The notes under the pieces: generated by a model
What the model saw: only the letters and a program-made list of their open reading frames with translations
Databases searched by the model: none
What the model was told of the DNA's origin: nothing
Part shown: positions 33,627 through 42,883 of the stretch, in pieces
Layout of the letters: each line of letters begins with the position of its first letter
How positions within the stretch are numbered: the stretch's first letter is position 1
Origin: Streptomyces tsukubensis
Lineage (GTDB): Bacteria; Actinomycetota; Actinomycetes; Streptomycetales; Streptomycetaceae
Assembly (NCBI RefSeq): GCF_003932715.1
Contig: NZ_CP020700.1
Span: 5,230,501 to 5,294,500, forward strand
Direction of reading: 5' to 3'
Length of the DNA: 64,000 nt
Position numbers and translations under genes: made by a program

Positions 33627-34634
33627 TCAGCCGAGCCGCGGAGCCGAGGCCGGTACGGCTCCGGCCGTACGGCTGACGAGGGGCTCCCACCACGTACGGT
33701 TGTCGCGGTACCACCCGACCGTCTCGGCGAAACCGCGCTCGAACGGGATCAGCGGCTCGAAGCCGAGCTCCGCCCTGATCAGCTCGGCATTCAGGGCGTA
33801 CCGCCGGTCGTGGCCCTTGCGGTCGGCGACCTGGTCCACCCGGTCCCAGCCGGCGCCGAACTCGTCCAGCACCAGGCGGGTCAGCTCCCGGTTGGTCAGC
33901 TCCCGCCCACCGGCGACGTTGTACACGGCGCCCGCCCGGCCGGACTCCAGCACCAGCTGGACCGCCCGGCAGTGGTCGTCGACGTGCAGCCACTCCCGTA
34001 CATGCAGCCCGTCGCCGTACAGCGGCACGTTCCTGCCGTCCAGCAGATGGGTGACGAAGAGCGGGATGACCTTCTCGGGGAACTGGTGGGGCCCGTAGTT
34101 GTTGGCACAGCGGGTGACCGAGGTCCACAGGCCGTGGGTCCGGTGGAAGGACCGCACCAGCAGATCACTCGCCGCCTTGGACGCCGCGTAGGGGGAGTTG
34201 GGCTCCAGCGGCGACTGCTCGGAGAAGGCGCCCTCGTCGGTGGACCCGTACACCTCGTCCGTCGAGATGTGCACGAACCGGCTCACCCCGGTGCGGACGC
34301 AGCAGTCCAGCAGGGTGTGGGTGCCCGTGACATTGGTGGTCACGAAGGGGGCGGAGCCGGCGATGGAGCGGTCGACATGGGACTCCGCCGCGAAGTGCAC
34401 CACGGCGTCATGGCCCGGCAGCAGGTCCAGCAGCAGCTCGCGATCGCAGATATCGCCCCGGACGAACGTCAGCCGCGGATGGGTGCCCGGCAGATTGGTG
34501 AGCGTGCCCGCGTAGGTGAGTTTGTCCAGGACGGTCACCTGCGCGTCCTCGTAACCGCGGTAGCGGCCGGTGAGCAGGCTCCGCACATAGTGGGAACCGA
34601 TGAATCCGGCGCCACCGGTGATCAGCAACCTCAT
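33627..34634 (-). CDS. rmlB: dTDP-glucose 4,6-dehydratase
   Basis: A 335-residue RmlB. The NAD motif is GGAGFIGSHY (~7-16), the catalytic STDEVYG (~123) and YAASKAASD (YxxxK, ~149) are present, and the CANNYGPHQFPEKVIPLF signature block is intact. It makes dTDP-4-keto-6-deoxyglucose, the common precursor of all the deoxysugars here. The ATG at 34634 is followed downstream by FITGGAGFIG as expected. It is co-oriented with the DnrC-like methyltransferase upstream (31-base gap). The partner thymidylyltransferase (RmlA) is not in the window. Confidence 0.93.
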   Translation of the reverse strand: MRLLITGGAGFIGSHYVRSLLTGRYRGYEDAQVTVLDKLTYAGTLTNLPGTHPRLTFVRGDICDRELLLDLLPGHDAVVHFAAESHVDRSIAGSAPFVTTNVTGTHTLLDCCVRTGVSRFVHISTDEVYGSTDEGAFSEQSPLEPNSPYAASKAASDLLVRSFHRTHGLWTSVTRCANNYGPHQFPEKVIPLFVTHLLDGRNVPLYGDGLHVREWLHVDDHCRAVQLVLESGRAGAVYNVAGGRELTNRELTRLVLDEFGAGWDRVDQVADRKGHDRRYALNAELIRAELGFEPLIPFERGFAETVGWYRDNRTWWEPLVSRTAGAVPASAPRLG

Positions 34635-34665
34635 GACGGACGGCCCTTCGTCGGATACAGGCAGG

Positions 34666-35526
34666 TCAACGGGTTACGGCCGCGGTGACGTAGCGCACCG
34701 GGGTCTCGATGGACAGGGGCCCGCCGTCCCGGCGCATGGCGTCCAGCGCCTCGGTGAGCCGGACCCGCAGCCGCTCCCGGTCGTCGTCGGGCAGGTGCTC
34801 CCACAGCAGACGCATGCCCTGGGTGTGGGACCAGGCCACCCAGGCCTCGCCGGACGGTGCGACGAGGTCGACCGGTTCGTCGGCGATCTCCACATCCCGG
34901 AACCCTGCCGTTTCCAGGGCCCGGCGCAGGTCCGTCTCCTTCGCCAGCCAGCTGTTGAAGCGGCGCGAGAGCTCCTCGGGCCGCCACTGCGGAGGCAGGT
35001 TCTCCAGCAGCGACCGCGGGATCAGCTCGGTGAAGACCGGGGGGAGGAAGGGGAAGGTGTCGTCGTCGAACACCGGGCTGGTGAAGGCGATGCGCCCGCC
35101 GTCGGCGAGCAGCTCGGCATAGCGGGGCAGGGCGGCCCGGGCGTCGGGGAAGAAGATGAGGCTGTAGCTGCCGGTGACGATGTCGAAGGAGCGGGCCGGC
35201 AGTTCGGGGAACTCCCCGTCCATCACCCGCAGCTCGACATTGCCGACTCCGTCGGACGCCGCCTCCGCCCGGGCTTCTTCGATCATGGCCGGTGCGATGT
35301 CGATGCCGAGGACATGGCCGGAATCACCGACGAGTGACGCGGCGTGGAACAGGCACGCCCCCCGGCCGCAGCCGACGTCGAGGACCCGGTCCCCGGGTTT
35401 CGGGGCCGCCCGTTCGACAAGGCGCCGTCCCATCGGGGTGAAGAAGGTCACCCCCAGCCGGTCGTAGGACCCCGCGGCCCGGTCGAAGGCCGCTGCGACA
35501 TGGGCCTTGTACGTTGTCTTGTCCAC
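34666..35526 (-). CDS. DnrC/SnoaC/AknG-like aklanonic (nogalonic) acid methyltransferase
   Basis: A 286-residue SAM methyltransferase. The N-terminus [27 protein letters not shown] leads into [16 protein letters not shown] (~46-61) and [10 protein letters not shown]. This N-terminal arrangement is the one I associate with aklanonic acid methyltransferases, which esterify the C-16 carboxyl before fourth-ring closure. The SnoaL-like cyclase at 14808 and the RdmC-like esterase at 13115 both need this ester, which supports the call. A generic UbiE-like methyltransferase is the alternative. The GTG at 35526 has GGGAG five bases upstream. Confidence 0.75.
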   Translation of the reverse strand: MDKTTYKAHVAAAFDRAAGSYDRLGVTFFTPMGRRLVERAAPKPGDRVLDVGCGRGACLFHAASLVGDSGHVLGIDIAPAMIEEARAEAASDGVGNVELRVMDGEFPELPARSFDIVTGSYSLIFFPDARAALPRYAELLADGGRIAFTSPVFDDDTFPFLPPVFTELIPRSLLENLPPQWRPEELSRRFNSWLAKETDLRRALETAGFRDVEIADEPVDLVAPSGEAWVAWSHTQGMRLLWEHLPDDDRERLRVRLTEALDAMRRDGGPLSIETPVRYVTAAVTR

Positions 35527-35928
35527 GTGCGCTCCCAGGAAATTCCGACGGATTGCGAAAGGATGACGAGACGGTTGCGCCTCCGCCGCCGCGACGGCAA
35601 CGGAATGGGTGTGTCCGGCCCCTCATCGTCCGACGGTGTCCTGCGAATGCGCTCGACACCGGATGGAGCGCGACTGGATGAAACCGTACGCGGATTCGAT
35701 TCCTTCCGGCAGGGCCGGGAAGGCCGCCGTCCGGGTCCCGGGCGCGCCGGGACCCCGGTGCGGCGCCCCGCCGTCCAGCAGTCGTTGAGGCGCGTACGAG
35801 ACACCGGGACCATCATCGTCACAGCCCACGGGCCCGGTGGAGAACACCGAATCCTGGCATGCCGGACACGGGACCAGGTGCACACGGATCGCAGACCGAC
35901 AACATACGGCTTTGAATCGGAGTCTGTT
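35527..35928. promoter_or_regulatory. Divergent regulatory region, methyltransferase/rmlC
   Basis: About 400 bases without a convincing gene between the DnrC-like gene (-) and the 3,5-epimerase (+). It holds heptamers at 35653 (TCGACAC), 35664 (TGGAGCG) and 35675 (TGGATGA), at 11-base steps. A 9-bp hairpin GGGTCCCGG/CCGGGACCC lies at 35733-35755. The last ~50 bases before the epimerase are AT-richer. A dual promoter under SARP control is a reasonable reading. Confidence 0.4.
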
Positions 35929-36546
35929 ATGGCTTCCACCATGCAGTCGCGGGAACTGTCCGTCGAGGGTGCAATCGAATTCACCCCGCAGGTGTTCGAT
36001 GACGAGCGTGGCATCTTTCTCTCCCCCTACCAGGAGTCGGCGTTCTCTGGCGCAACCGGAAATACGCTCTTCCGCGTCGCCCAGACCAATCACAGCCGGT
36101 CGCAGCGGGGTGTGGTCCGCGGACTGCACTACACGCTGACCCCACCGGGCTGCGGCAAGTACGTGTACTGTGCGCGCGGAAAGACGCTCGACATCGCGGT
36201 GGATATCCGGGTGGGGTCGCCGACCTTCGGCCGTTCGGATGCCGTGCTCCTGGACACCGAGACGTTTCGCGCCGTGTATTTCCCGGTCGGCGTGGCCCAT
36301 GGATTCGTCGCGCTGGAGGACGACACCGTCGTCTCCTATCTGCTCTCCGGGGAGTATGTGCCGGAGCACGAGCTGGCGCTGTCGATCCTCGACCCGGAGC
36401 TGGCCCTGCCCATCCCCGGTGATATCGAGCCGATCCTGTCCGAACGCGACCTGGCGGCGCCCACCCTGGAGAAGGCGGCGTCGGACGGTCTGCTGCCGGA
36501 CTACGCCGAGTGTCTGGCGATCGACCGCGCCCTGCGGTCCGCCTGA
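35929..36546 (+). CDS. rmlC: dTDP-4-keto-6-deoxyhexose 3,5-epimerase
   Basis: A 205-residue RmlC-type cupin. FDDERGIFLSPYQ, QTNHSRSQRGVVRGLHYT (with the catalytic His), DIAVDIRVGSPTFGR and VGVAHGFVALEDD are the usual blocks. It inverts C-5, alone or with C-3, to give L-configured sugars. An ATG at 35929 with a CGGAG site starts the protein; a second ATG at 35941 is possible. It faces the 2,3-dehydratase across a long palindrome. The product sugars are therefore probably L-series. Confidence 0.88.
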   Translation: MASTMQSRELSVEGAIEFTPQVFDDERGIFLSPYQESAFSGATGNTLFRVAQTNHSRSQRGVVRGLHYTLTPPGCGKYVYCARGKTLDIAVDIRVGSPTFGRSDAVLLDTETFRAVYFPVGVAHGFVALEDDTVVSYLLSGEYVPEHELALSILDPELALPIPGDIEPILSERDLAAPTLEKAASDGLLPDYAECLAIDRALRSA

Positions 36547-36564
36547 GTCCGCCGCGGCCACGAC

Positions 36565-36615
36565 GACGGGTGGTGGCGGCCCACCGGTGAGCCCGGTGGG
36601 CCGCCACCACCCGTC
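36565..36615. terminator. 23-bp perfect stem, bidirectional terminator
   Basis: Arms 36565-36587 and 36593-36615 are fully complementary around a TGAGC loop. They separate the 3,5-epimerase (+) from the 2,3-dehydratase (-). Confidence 0.85.
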
Positions 36616-36636
36616 CGCGTCCGGCCCCTCCCGGGC

Positions 36637-38094
36637 TCAGCGCGGCCGCGGGGCGAGCAGGCTGTGCAGACAGGCGACCAGGCTGCGGGCCTGCACGTTG
36701 AGGTAGTGGCTGTGCCGGAGGAGCGCGCCGAGCTGGTGCAGCGTCAGCCAGCGGTGGTCCCGGTCCTCCAGCGCTCCCGCGTCGCCTTCGGCCTCGACGA
36801 CGAGGTAGCGGTTGAGGGCGTGGTGGAACCGGCCGCCCTCCTCGGACAGCAGGCAGGAGAACCTGATCCGGTCCGCCGGGGCCGACAGCATGTCGTCGAG
36901 GTAGCGCGGCCGGGCCGCACCGGGCAGTACCTCGTAGCTCTCCGGGACGCACTGCACGGTGGGGGAGAGTTCGACCCCGTCGACATAGCCGGGCTCCGCG
37001 CCGGCCTGCATCAGGACGTGGAGTACGCCGTCGATCTCCTTCACCAGCACGGCGATCAGACCGGTCCCGTGCGGTTCGACCATGGGCTGGGCCCAGCCGC
37101 CGACCTCGCGGGTGCCGGCCGAGACGTTCACCCCGATCACGGAGAAGAAACGGCCGCTGGCGTGGGAGATCCGCTCCGGCGAACTGTGCCAGTCGCTCAG
37201 TCCGTTGAGCGGGACCGGGCCGGTCGTGAGATCGCCCTGGGCGCGGTGCTCGGTGATCCAGCTCAGGAGGTCGTTCATGCTGTGCGCACCGCCCGGCTCC
37301 CCGGCGCACGAGCGGACGAGGGCGTCGCGGAAGCCGTCGCCGGACTCCGGAGCGCCGTCGGTGTCACCACCGGTGAGGGGGAGGCAGGACAGTGCCGTGC
37401 GGGTGTCCATGTTGACGATGTCCTCGGCCGCCAGCTGCCGGTATATCTGGCCGAGTGTCATCCAGCGGAAGTCCTCCCCGACGGCGATGTCCTCGGTGAC
37501 TTCGAGGACGATGTTCCGGTTCCGTTTGCGGAAGAACCAGGCGCCTTGTTCCGACTGGAGGACATCGGCCATGACCTGGTGCCGGGACCTGTCCTGGAAG
37601 TACTCCAGATAGGGGACCGCGCGCCCCTGGTGCAGCCGGAGGTAGTTGCTGCGGGTGGCCTGCACGGTGGGGGAGAGCTGGAGGTGGTTCCGGTTCCCCG
37701 GTTCGACCTTGGCCTGCATGAGGAAGTGCAGCACCCCGTCGAACTCCCTGGCCAGCAGGCCGAGAATGCCGATCTCCGGCTGGTGGATGATCGGCTGCTG
37801 CCAGTGGGGCACCGGACCGGAGGGGAACCGGACATCCAGCCCGCCGATGGTGAAGAAACCGCCGCTGCGGTGCCGCAGGGTGCCTGTGCGGGGATCCCGG
37901 TCCCAGTCCCGCAGACCGTCCAGCCGCACCCGGTCGACCCGGAGCCCCGACCGCTCGCGGGCGGCGGCGAACCAGGTGGCGAACGAGTCCGGCCGGTGGA
38001 CCCGGCTCTCCTCGGCGAGGGCCGACCTCAGGAGCCGGGCCGGGAGGGTACGGGGAGCGGGCGGGGACGGGGAGAGCGGGACGGATCGGTACAC
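36637..38094 (-). CDS. NDP-4-keto-6-deoxyhexose 2,3-dehydratase
   Basis: A 485-residue enzyme of the TylX3/EvaA/DnmT family. It is built as two tandem homologous halves, seen as the repeated blocks GFFTIGGLDV...WQQPII and RFFSVIGVNV...WAQPMV, LHFLMQAKVEPGN and LHVLMQAGAEPGY, and two LSPTVQ segments. It removes the C-2 hydroxyl as the first step to 2-deoxysugars. I chose the GTG at 38094 because AAGGAG lies five bases upstream; the frame is open further but upstream sequence is Pro/Arg-rich. It is transcribed alone. It shows that 2-deoxy or 2,6-dideoxy sugars are made. Confidence 0.9.
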   Translation of the reverse strand: MYRSVPLSPSPPAPRTLPARLLRSALAEESRVHRPDSFATWFAAARERSGLRVDRVRLDGLRDWDRDPRTGTLRHRSGGFFTIGGLDVRFPSGPVPHWQQPIIHQPEIGILGLLAREFDGVLHFLMQAKVEPGNRNHLQLSPTVQATRSNYLRLHQGRAVPYLEYFQDRSRHQVMADVLQSEQGAWFFRKRNRNIVLEVTEDIAVGEDFRWMTLGQIYRQLAAEDIVNMDTRTALSCLPLTGGDTDGAPESGDGFRDALVRSCAGEPGGAHSMNDLLSWITEHRAQGDLTTGPVPLNGLSDWHSSPERISHASGRFFSVIGVNVSAGTREVGGWAQPMVEPHGTGLIAVLVKEIDGVLHVLMQAGAEPGYVDGVELSPTVQCVPESYEVLPGAARPRYLDDMLSAPADRIRFSCLLSEEGGRFHHALNRYLVVEAEGDAGALEDRDHRWLTLHQLGALLRHSHYLNVQARSLVACLHSLLAPRPR

Positions 38095-39158
38095 CAGGGC
38101 TCCTTTGTGCCGGGAGGGACAGGGAGGCCGTGCCGCTGGGTACGCGGTCCTCCGCGTCGGCGGTGTGTCGGGGCAGGGCGGACGTACCGGTGACTCCGGG
38201 CGTTCCGGTGACGGCGGCTGTTCCGCCGCGCGCACGGTTCAGTACAGTGCGGGCGGCCAGCAGGGACCTCGAATCTCCCTGAACCTCCCCGGGCGCGCCG
38301 GGACCGCCGATCCGTTTCACGGCGGTTTGCTTCGCCGCGGCGCACGCACCGCTGGGGGAGCCCTGGTGGCCGCTCGGCGGAACGCATGCATCCAGATGGA
38401 ATCTGGAGCCGGGTTCGACCGTTCTTCGAGGATGAGCTCCGATGGTTAAGCGCATGACGACCCCATGCGATGGTGTCCCGTCGGGCACGGTCGCCGTCAT
38501 ACGACAGCGGAGCGTGAAGCACATGGACGGCAGCTGGTCGGCCCGGGGCGACCGCATGGAGCGTGCAGTTCTCGCCACGTCGGGCCGGGACCGTGGAGAG
38601 TCCGGGCCGGGACACCGGTGCTCCGCTGCCGGCGCGGTCCGCGTCCCGGCACCCTCGGGCGGCGTTTCCACGACGGCCGGTACGGACCGGCCGTCCGCGG
38701 TGTCGTCCGCTGGACGCGGGGTGTGCGCCACCGGACCACGACGCCCGGGAAGGGCGATCCGGCCCGGATGCGCACCCGCGAAGCGGCCTCCGCCCGTACG
38801 GCGTCCGGCGCCGCCCGGGCCCCCGCCCGCCCGCGATTTCCGGCCGTTGTGTTGCCCCGACGGCTATTTCCACTGAATGTAACCGGAAGATTTCCGTGAG
38901 CTTTCAATTGAAGATTGAAGCATGGTTCGGAATGCTTCAGACCATCCTCCGGATGAAAACCATCTGGATGATCTCGTTCCGTTTTCCGTGTCCGAATGGA
39001 CCCGGATTGCCCAATGGTCAGGGGTTGTGGATTGTGGCGCGAAGTGTGCGCCGGAAGGGTTGAATGAACCTTGTCCTGTCGCAGTAGAAAGGTTTAACTG
39101 GTACAAAGGAAGGGGAAATCTCTTGCAAAAATGCAACGTCACTGGCGGGGGACGTGAG
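38095..39158. promoter_or_regulatory. Gene-free, AT-rising leader between 2,3-dehydratase and SARP
   Basis: About 1.06 kb without a credible gene. Heptamers at 38404 (TGGAGCC), 38415 (TCGACCG) and 38426 (TCGAGGA) are spaced 11 bases apart. From ~38860 to 39160 the sequence is clearly AT-richer than the cluster average. It contains TTCAATTGAA and two TTGAAG motifs 8 bases apart (~38905-38925). It probably holds the promoter of the dehydratase and a long 5' leader or complex control region of the SARP gene. Confidence 0.5.
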
Positions 39159-41129
39159 ATGGACTTCCGGATACTTGGACCGTTAGAAATACTCGATGGT
39201 CAGCGCAATGTGGTACCCACTGCACCCAAGCCGCGTCAGGTGATTGCCCTTCTGCTGATGCGGCGAAACACCCTGGTACGGACCTCGGAGCTGATTGACG
39301 AACTCTGGGAGAGCGCGCCTCCCGCGAGTGCGATGACTACCCTCCAGACCTACATTTACAAACTTCGGAAAATCCTCACGGCGCGCAATTCCGATGAGAT
39401 TCTCTTAACCAGGCCCGGGGGGTACACCCTGGCCATTCCCGATTCCTGCACCGATCTCCACAGATTCGAAGTGGAAGCCGAAGAGGGCAGGTTGCTGCTG
39501 AAAAAGGGAGACCCGGCGGGAGCCGCCGAGGTACTTCAGCGGTCGCTGGCACTCTGGCGGGGCTCCGCATTGGTCGATGTCGTTCCGGGCGGCCTTCTGT
39601 CGTCCTATGTGACGCGACTGGAGGAGTTACGGGAGCGCACCCTGAACCTCAGGATCGAGGCCGATCTCCAGCTGGGGCGCCACCAGGAGCTGATCAGCGA
39701 ACTGAAGTCCCTCGTGCTGAGCCGCCCGCTCCACGAGAACGTGCACGCCGCGCTGATGATCGCGCTCCACCGCTCCGGGCGGCGCCACGAGGCGCTGGAG
39801 GTCTACCAGGTGCTGCGGCGCAGCATGATCGACAACCTCGGTCTCGAACCGGGGCAGGAGCTCCGGGCGCTCCACCAGGCGCTGCTGTCGGAGGCCACGG
39901 TCGGGGCGCCGTACGAACAGCGCCGGCGGCCCGTTCTGGCCGAGCCCCTCCAGGTCGCCGCCGCACGTTCCGTGACCCGGGAGCCGGTTCCGCCCGCGGT
40001 GCCCGCGGCACCCCGGCCCGCCGCCCCGAGCAGGCCCGTCCCGGCGCAACTCCCCGCGGACCTCACCGATTTCACCGGACGCCGGTCCCTCATCGACCAG
40101 GCCCCGGCGGTCCTGGCCCGGGACGAGGAGTGCGAGAACCCCCGTACCGCCACCGCCGTCGTGGTCATCAGCGGTATGCCGGGCGTGGGAAAGACCGCGC
40201 TCGCCGTGCATATGTCCCACACCGTCCGGCCGTTCTTCGAGGACGGACAGCTCTACGCGGATCTGTGCGACTCCATGGGCACGGGCCGGGACCCCTCGGA
40301 GGTGCTCCATGGATTCCTGCGGGCCCTCGGTGTCGCGGAGTCCGAGATCCCCCCCGACCTGGAGGAACGGTCCAAGCTGTTCCGGTCCACCACCGTCGGC
40401 CGGCGGCTGCTGATCCTGCTGGACGACGCATCGTCGCTGGCCGATATCCGACCGCTGCTCCCCGGCGATCCGCACTGCGCCGTCGTCATCACCAACCGGC
40501 GGCGGCTGCACGGTCTGGGCGGCGCCTGGAACATCAACCTCGACGCCATGGACACGGCGGAGGGCAGCGAGTTGCTGTCCCGCATCATCGGGGCCGCCCG
40601 GGTCAAGCGGGAGAGCCGCGCCGCCAAACAACTGGTCGCGACCGTCGGTGGTCTGCCCCTGGCGGTACGGTGCATCGGCGGCCGTCTGAGCGGCAGCCCG
40701 GGGCTCACCCTGTCGAGCCTGGTCCTGCAACTGGCCTGTTCCGAGAAGCTGCTGGACGATCTGCGGCTGGGGGAACTCGACGTACGGTCCCGGTACGACT
40801 TCAGCTACGAGCGGCTCGGCCGGGTGGAACGGAGCGTCTTCCGGCTGCTGAGCATCCTCCCGCCGGAACAGTTCACCGCCGAGTCCGTCGTCGAACTCCT
40901 CGGCAGCGACAGCCGCACCGTGGAACGCCTGCTCCAGAGCTTCGTCGACAGCCATCTGATCGACATCGTCCGGTGGGAGAACGACTCGGCCCACTACGCC
41001 TTCCCCGAGCTGACCTGGGTGTACGCCCGTGAGCGGCTGCTGGACACCCTCTCCAGCGACGGGCTGTGGCGCGAGAGGGGACGACCCCCGGTGGGGGAAC
41101 CCGTGGGTGTCAACCGCCCGGGAACCTAG
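39159..41129 (+). CDS. AfsR-type SARP pathway activator with NB-ARC domain
   Basis: A 656-residue Streptomyces antibiotic regulatory protein. A winged-helix DNA-binding domain (1-95, MDFRILGPLEIL) and a bacterial transcriptional activation domain (~100-250) are followed by a Pro/Ala linker. An NB-ARC ATPase comes next, with Walker A GMPGVGKTAL (~352) and LLILLDDA as Walker B. It lacks the long TPR region of full AfsR. Leucine codons 9 (39183), 83 (39405) and 157 (39627) are all TTA, so translation should depend on bldA. The start is the ATG at 39159 behind GGGGGACG. It is the last gene of the cluster and the only strong candidate activator in the window. Confidence 0.92.
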   Translation: MDFRILGPLEILDGQRNVVPTAPKPRQVIALLLMRRNTLVRTSELIDELWESAPPASAMTTLQTYIYKLRKILTARNSDEILLTRPGGYTLAIPDSCTDLHRFEVEAEEGRLLLKKGDPAGAAEVLQRSLALWRGSALVDVVPGGLLSSYVTRLEELRERTLNLRIEADLQLGRHQELISELKSLVLSRPLHENVHAALMIALHRSGRRHEALEVYQVLRRSMIDNLGLEPGQELRALHQALLSEATVGAPYEQRRRPVLAEPLQVAAARSVTREPVPPAVPAAPRPAAPSRPVPAQLPADLTDFTGRRSLIDQAPAVLARDEECENPRTATAVVVISGMPGVGKTALAVHMSHTVRPFFEDGQLYADLCDSMGTGRDPSEVLHGFLRALGVAESEIPPDLEERSKLFRSTTVGRRLLILLDDASSLADIRPLLPGDPHCAVVITNRRRLHGLGGAWNINLDAMDTAEGSELLSRIIGAARVKRESRAAKQLVATVGGLPLAVRCIGGRLSGSPGLTLSSLVLQLACSEKLLDDLRLGELDVRSRYDFSYERLGRVERSVFRLLSILPPEQFTAESVVELLGSDSRTVERLLQSFVDSHLIDIVRWENDSAHYAFPELTWVYARERLLDTLSSDGLWRERGRPPVGEPVGVNRPGT

Positions 41130-41305
41130 CGGCGCAGGTCCTGCGGCCCGGTCCTCCCGGCCGCTCCGGTCGCGTGCTTCGGCGGTGATCCGTCGGCGAG
41201 CGGGCAGGGCCTGAAGCCGACACCGCCGGAGAACACCCCGCCCGAGTCCGTCCCGCCCCAGTCCACCACCCCGCCGACGATCAGACGACGGTCATCCGAT
41301 CCGGG

Positions 41306-41740
41306 TCACCGGACTCCCTGCTCCACCACCAGCCGTACTCCCGGCCGCACTCCCCACTCCTCCATCGCCCCCGCCGCCGCCTCCAGGACATGGCGGGCCC
41401 GGGGCCGGGGCAGCGCGAGACGCCGGGGCGGCAGGGTGTGCCGGGCGACGACCCGGAACTCCGCGTCCAGATACGCCACATCGACGGCGAACCGCATCCC
41501 CAGGGTGTGAACGGCATTGCACGGGGTCAGCAGCATCGCACCGGTGACGCCGTCCCGGCCCAGCAGGCCCCGGCGGCGCGTTCCGTACGAAGCGGCGATC
41601 TCCAGCGGGATCCCCGGACCGTCCCCGGGCCCGCCGTCCACCGCCCGGCCGCCCACGACCCGCAGGGTCCCCGGACCGCACCGCAGCCGACGCCGCTGCC
41701 ACCACCACCGCCGCCGCCGTTCCCGCCGCACTCTTCCCAT
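41306..41740 (-). CDS. DUF192 family protein
   Basis: About 144 residues with an Arg-rich N-terminus followed by a DUF192 domain. GLLGRDGVTGAMLLTPCNAVHTLGMRFAVDVAYLD and RHVLEAAAG are the family blocks. DUF192 proteins are small beta-barrels of unknown function, often exported or near surface genes. The ATG at 41740 gives MGRVRRERRRR. It lies next to a prepilin peptidase, a neighbour pair that may be linked to Flp/Tad pilus assembly. This is the first gene outside the cluster. Confidence 0.8.
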   Translation of the reverse strand: MGRVRRERRRRWWWQRRRLRCGPGTLRVVGGRAVDGGPGDGPGIPLEIAASYGTRRRGLLGRDGVTGAMLLTPCNAVHTLGMRFAVDVAYLDAEFRVVARHTLPPRRLALPRPRARHVLEAAAGAMEEWGVRPGVRLVVEQGVR

Positions 41741-41817
41741 GACGGACGACCGTAGCGGCCGGGGACATACGGTCAACCGCCCGCTGCGGTCCCGTCCCGC
41801 GGCCTACCCTCTGAGCC

Positions 41818-42570
41818 GTGTACGTCACCCTGATCGCCGTAGCCGCCCTGTGGGGCGCCGGCACCGGACTGCTGGTCCCCCGGGCCGTGTACCGGCTCGC
41901 CGTCGAACCGGACGAGGCATGGCGGGCCGTCTGCCCGGCCGGGCACCCCTTCGCCGGCCCGGCGCGCGGCTGGGTCGGCGGGCCCGGCTGCGGGTCCGGT
42001 CCGGACGCGGGGGAGTGCCGCACCCGGCGAGCCGCGGCAGTTCCCGCCGCGGCGGGCGCGGTGGTCTGCGCGGTACTGGCCGCCGCCACCGGCCCCCGCC
42101 CCGAACTGGCCGTCTGGCTGCTGCTGGTGCCCTTCGCGCTGGTGCTGGCGCTGGTGGACCTCCGCGTCCACCGGCTGCCCGACCAACTGACCCTGCCGCT
42201 CGCCGCCGTGGCCGCCGGACTGCTCGGCGCGGCGGCGGCACTGCCGGGCGCGGCGGGCTCCTGGACCACGGCGGCACTCGGCGGGCTCGCGCTCGGCGCC
42301 GCCTACCTCGGCCTGTTCCTCCTCCACCCCGGCGGCCTCGGCTTCGGCGATGTGAAGCTCGCGCTCTGCCTCGGCACCGTCCTCGGCTGGTACGGCTGGC
42401 CGACCCTGCTGACCGGTGCCTTCGCCGGATTCCTGTTCGGATCCGGGTACGGAGTGGGGCTGATGATCCGGGGGCGCGCCGGGCGCCGGGACGCGATCCC
42501 CTTCGGCCCGTTCATGATGGCGGGGGCGCTCACGGGCCTGGTCGCAGGCGCGATGTCCGCCGCCGCCTGA
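41818..42570 (+). CDS. Type IV prepilin peptidase (A24 family)
   Basis: A 250-residue integral membrane aspartic peptidase with about six to seven hydrophobic segments. The two catalytic aspartates lie in ALVDLRVHRLPDQLT and in GGLGFGDVKLALCLG (GxGDxK motif). It cleaves prepilin leader peptides, in actinobacteria usually for Tad-type pili. The N-terminal cysteine pairs of the bifunctional PilD form are not clear, so it is probably peptidase only. The GTG at 41818 starts at MYVTLIAV. It is divergent from DUF192. Confidence 0.82.
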   Translation: MYVTLIAVAALWGAGTGLLVPRAVYRLAVEPDEAWRAVCPAGHPFAGPARGWVGGPGCGSGPDAGECRTRRAAAVPAAAGAVVCAVLAAATGPRPELAVWLLLVPFALVLALVDLRVHRLPDQLTLPLAAVAAGLLGAAAALPGAAGSWTTAALGGLALGAAYLGLFLLHPGGLGFGDVKLALCLGTVLGWYGWPTLLTGAFAGFLFGSGYGVGLMIRGRAGRRDAIPFGPFMMAGALTGLVAGAMSAAA

Positions 42571-42674
42571 ACCCCTGGCCCGGCACCCCCGCCCGGCCCC
42601 GGCCGCCCCGACCGGGCAGGGCGGCCGCCCTCACTCCGTACCGCACCCGATGGGCACGCTTCTGGAACACGCCC

Positions 42675-42841
42675 CTGGGCCGTGTCGTCGGAATCCCGCC
42701 CGGCCCGCGACGCCCGGCACGCACACTCTTCCCCTGTGCCCTCCGGGCCCGGGCGGGGGTCCCCCCGGGCGGTAGCCCGGGAGGCGTGCCCCCGGCGTTG
42801 TCGGGATTTCCCGAGCACTCCCCTTTGACGACACGGCCTAG
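42675..42841. mobile_element. MITE-like inverted-repeat element, copy 2 (167 bp)
   Basis: Related to the element at 29972-30152 but in opposite orientation. The left end is CTGGGCCGTGTCGTC and the right end is the complement of CTAGGCCGTGTCGTCAAA, finishing in CTAG at 42838-42841. Over ~35 bases next to the left end (AATCCCGCC, GGCCCGCGACGCCCGGC, ACGCACACTC) it matches the reverse complement of copy 1. A GTTGTCGGGATTTCCC block near the other end is also shared. The left terminus has decayed at several positions. It lies between the prepilin peptidase and the DUF2079 gene. Confidence 0.82.
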
Positions 42842-42883
42842 CGGTACGAACCCGACCGTCAACCCCGTCTAGCATCCGCATCT

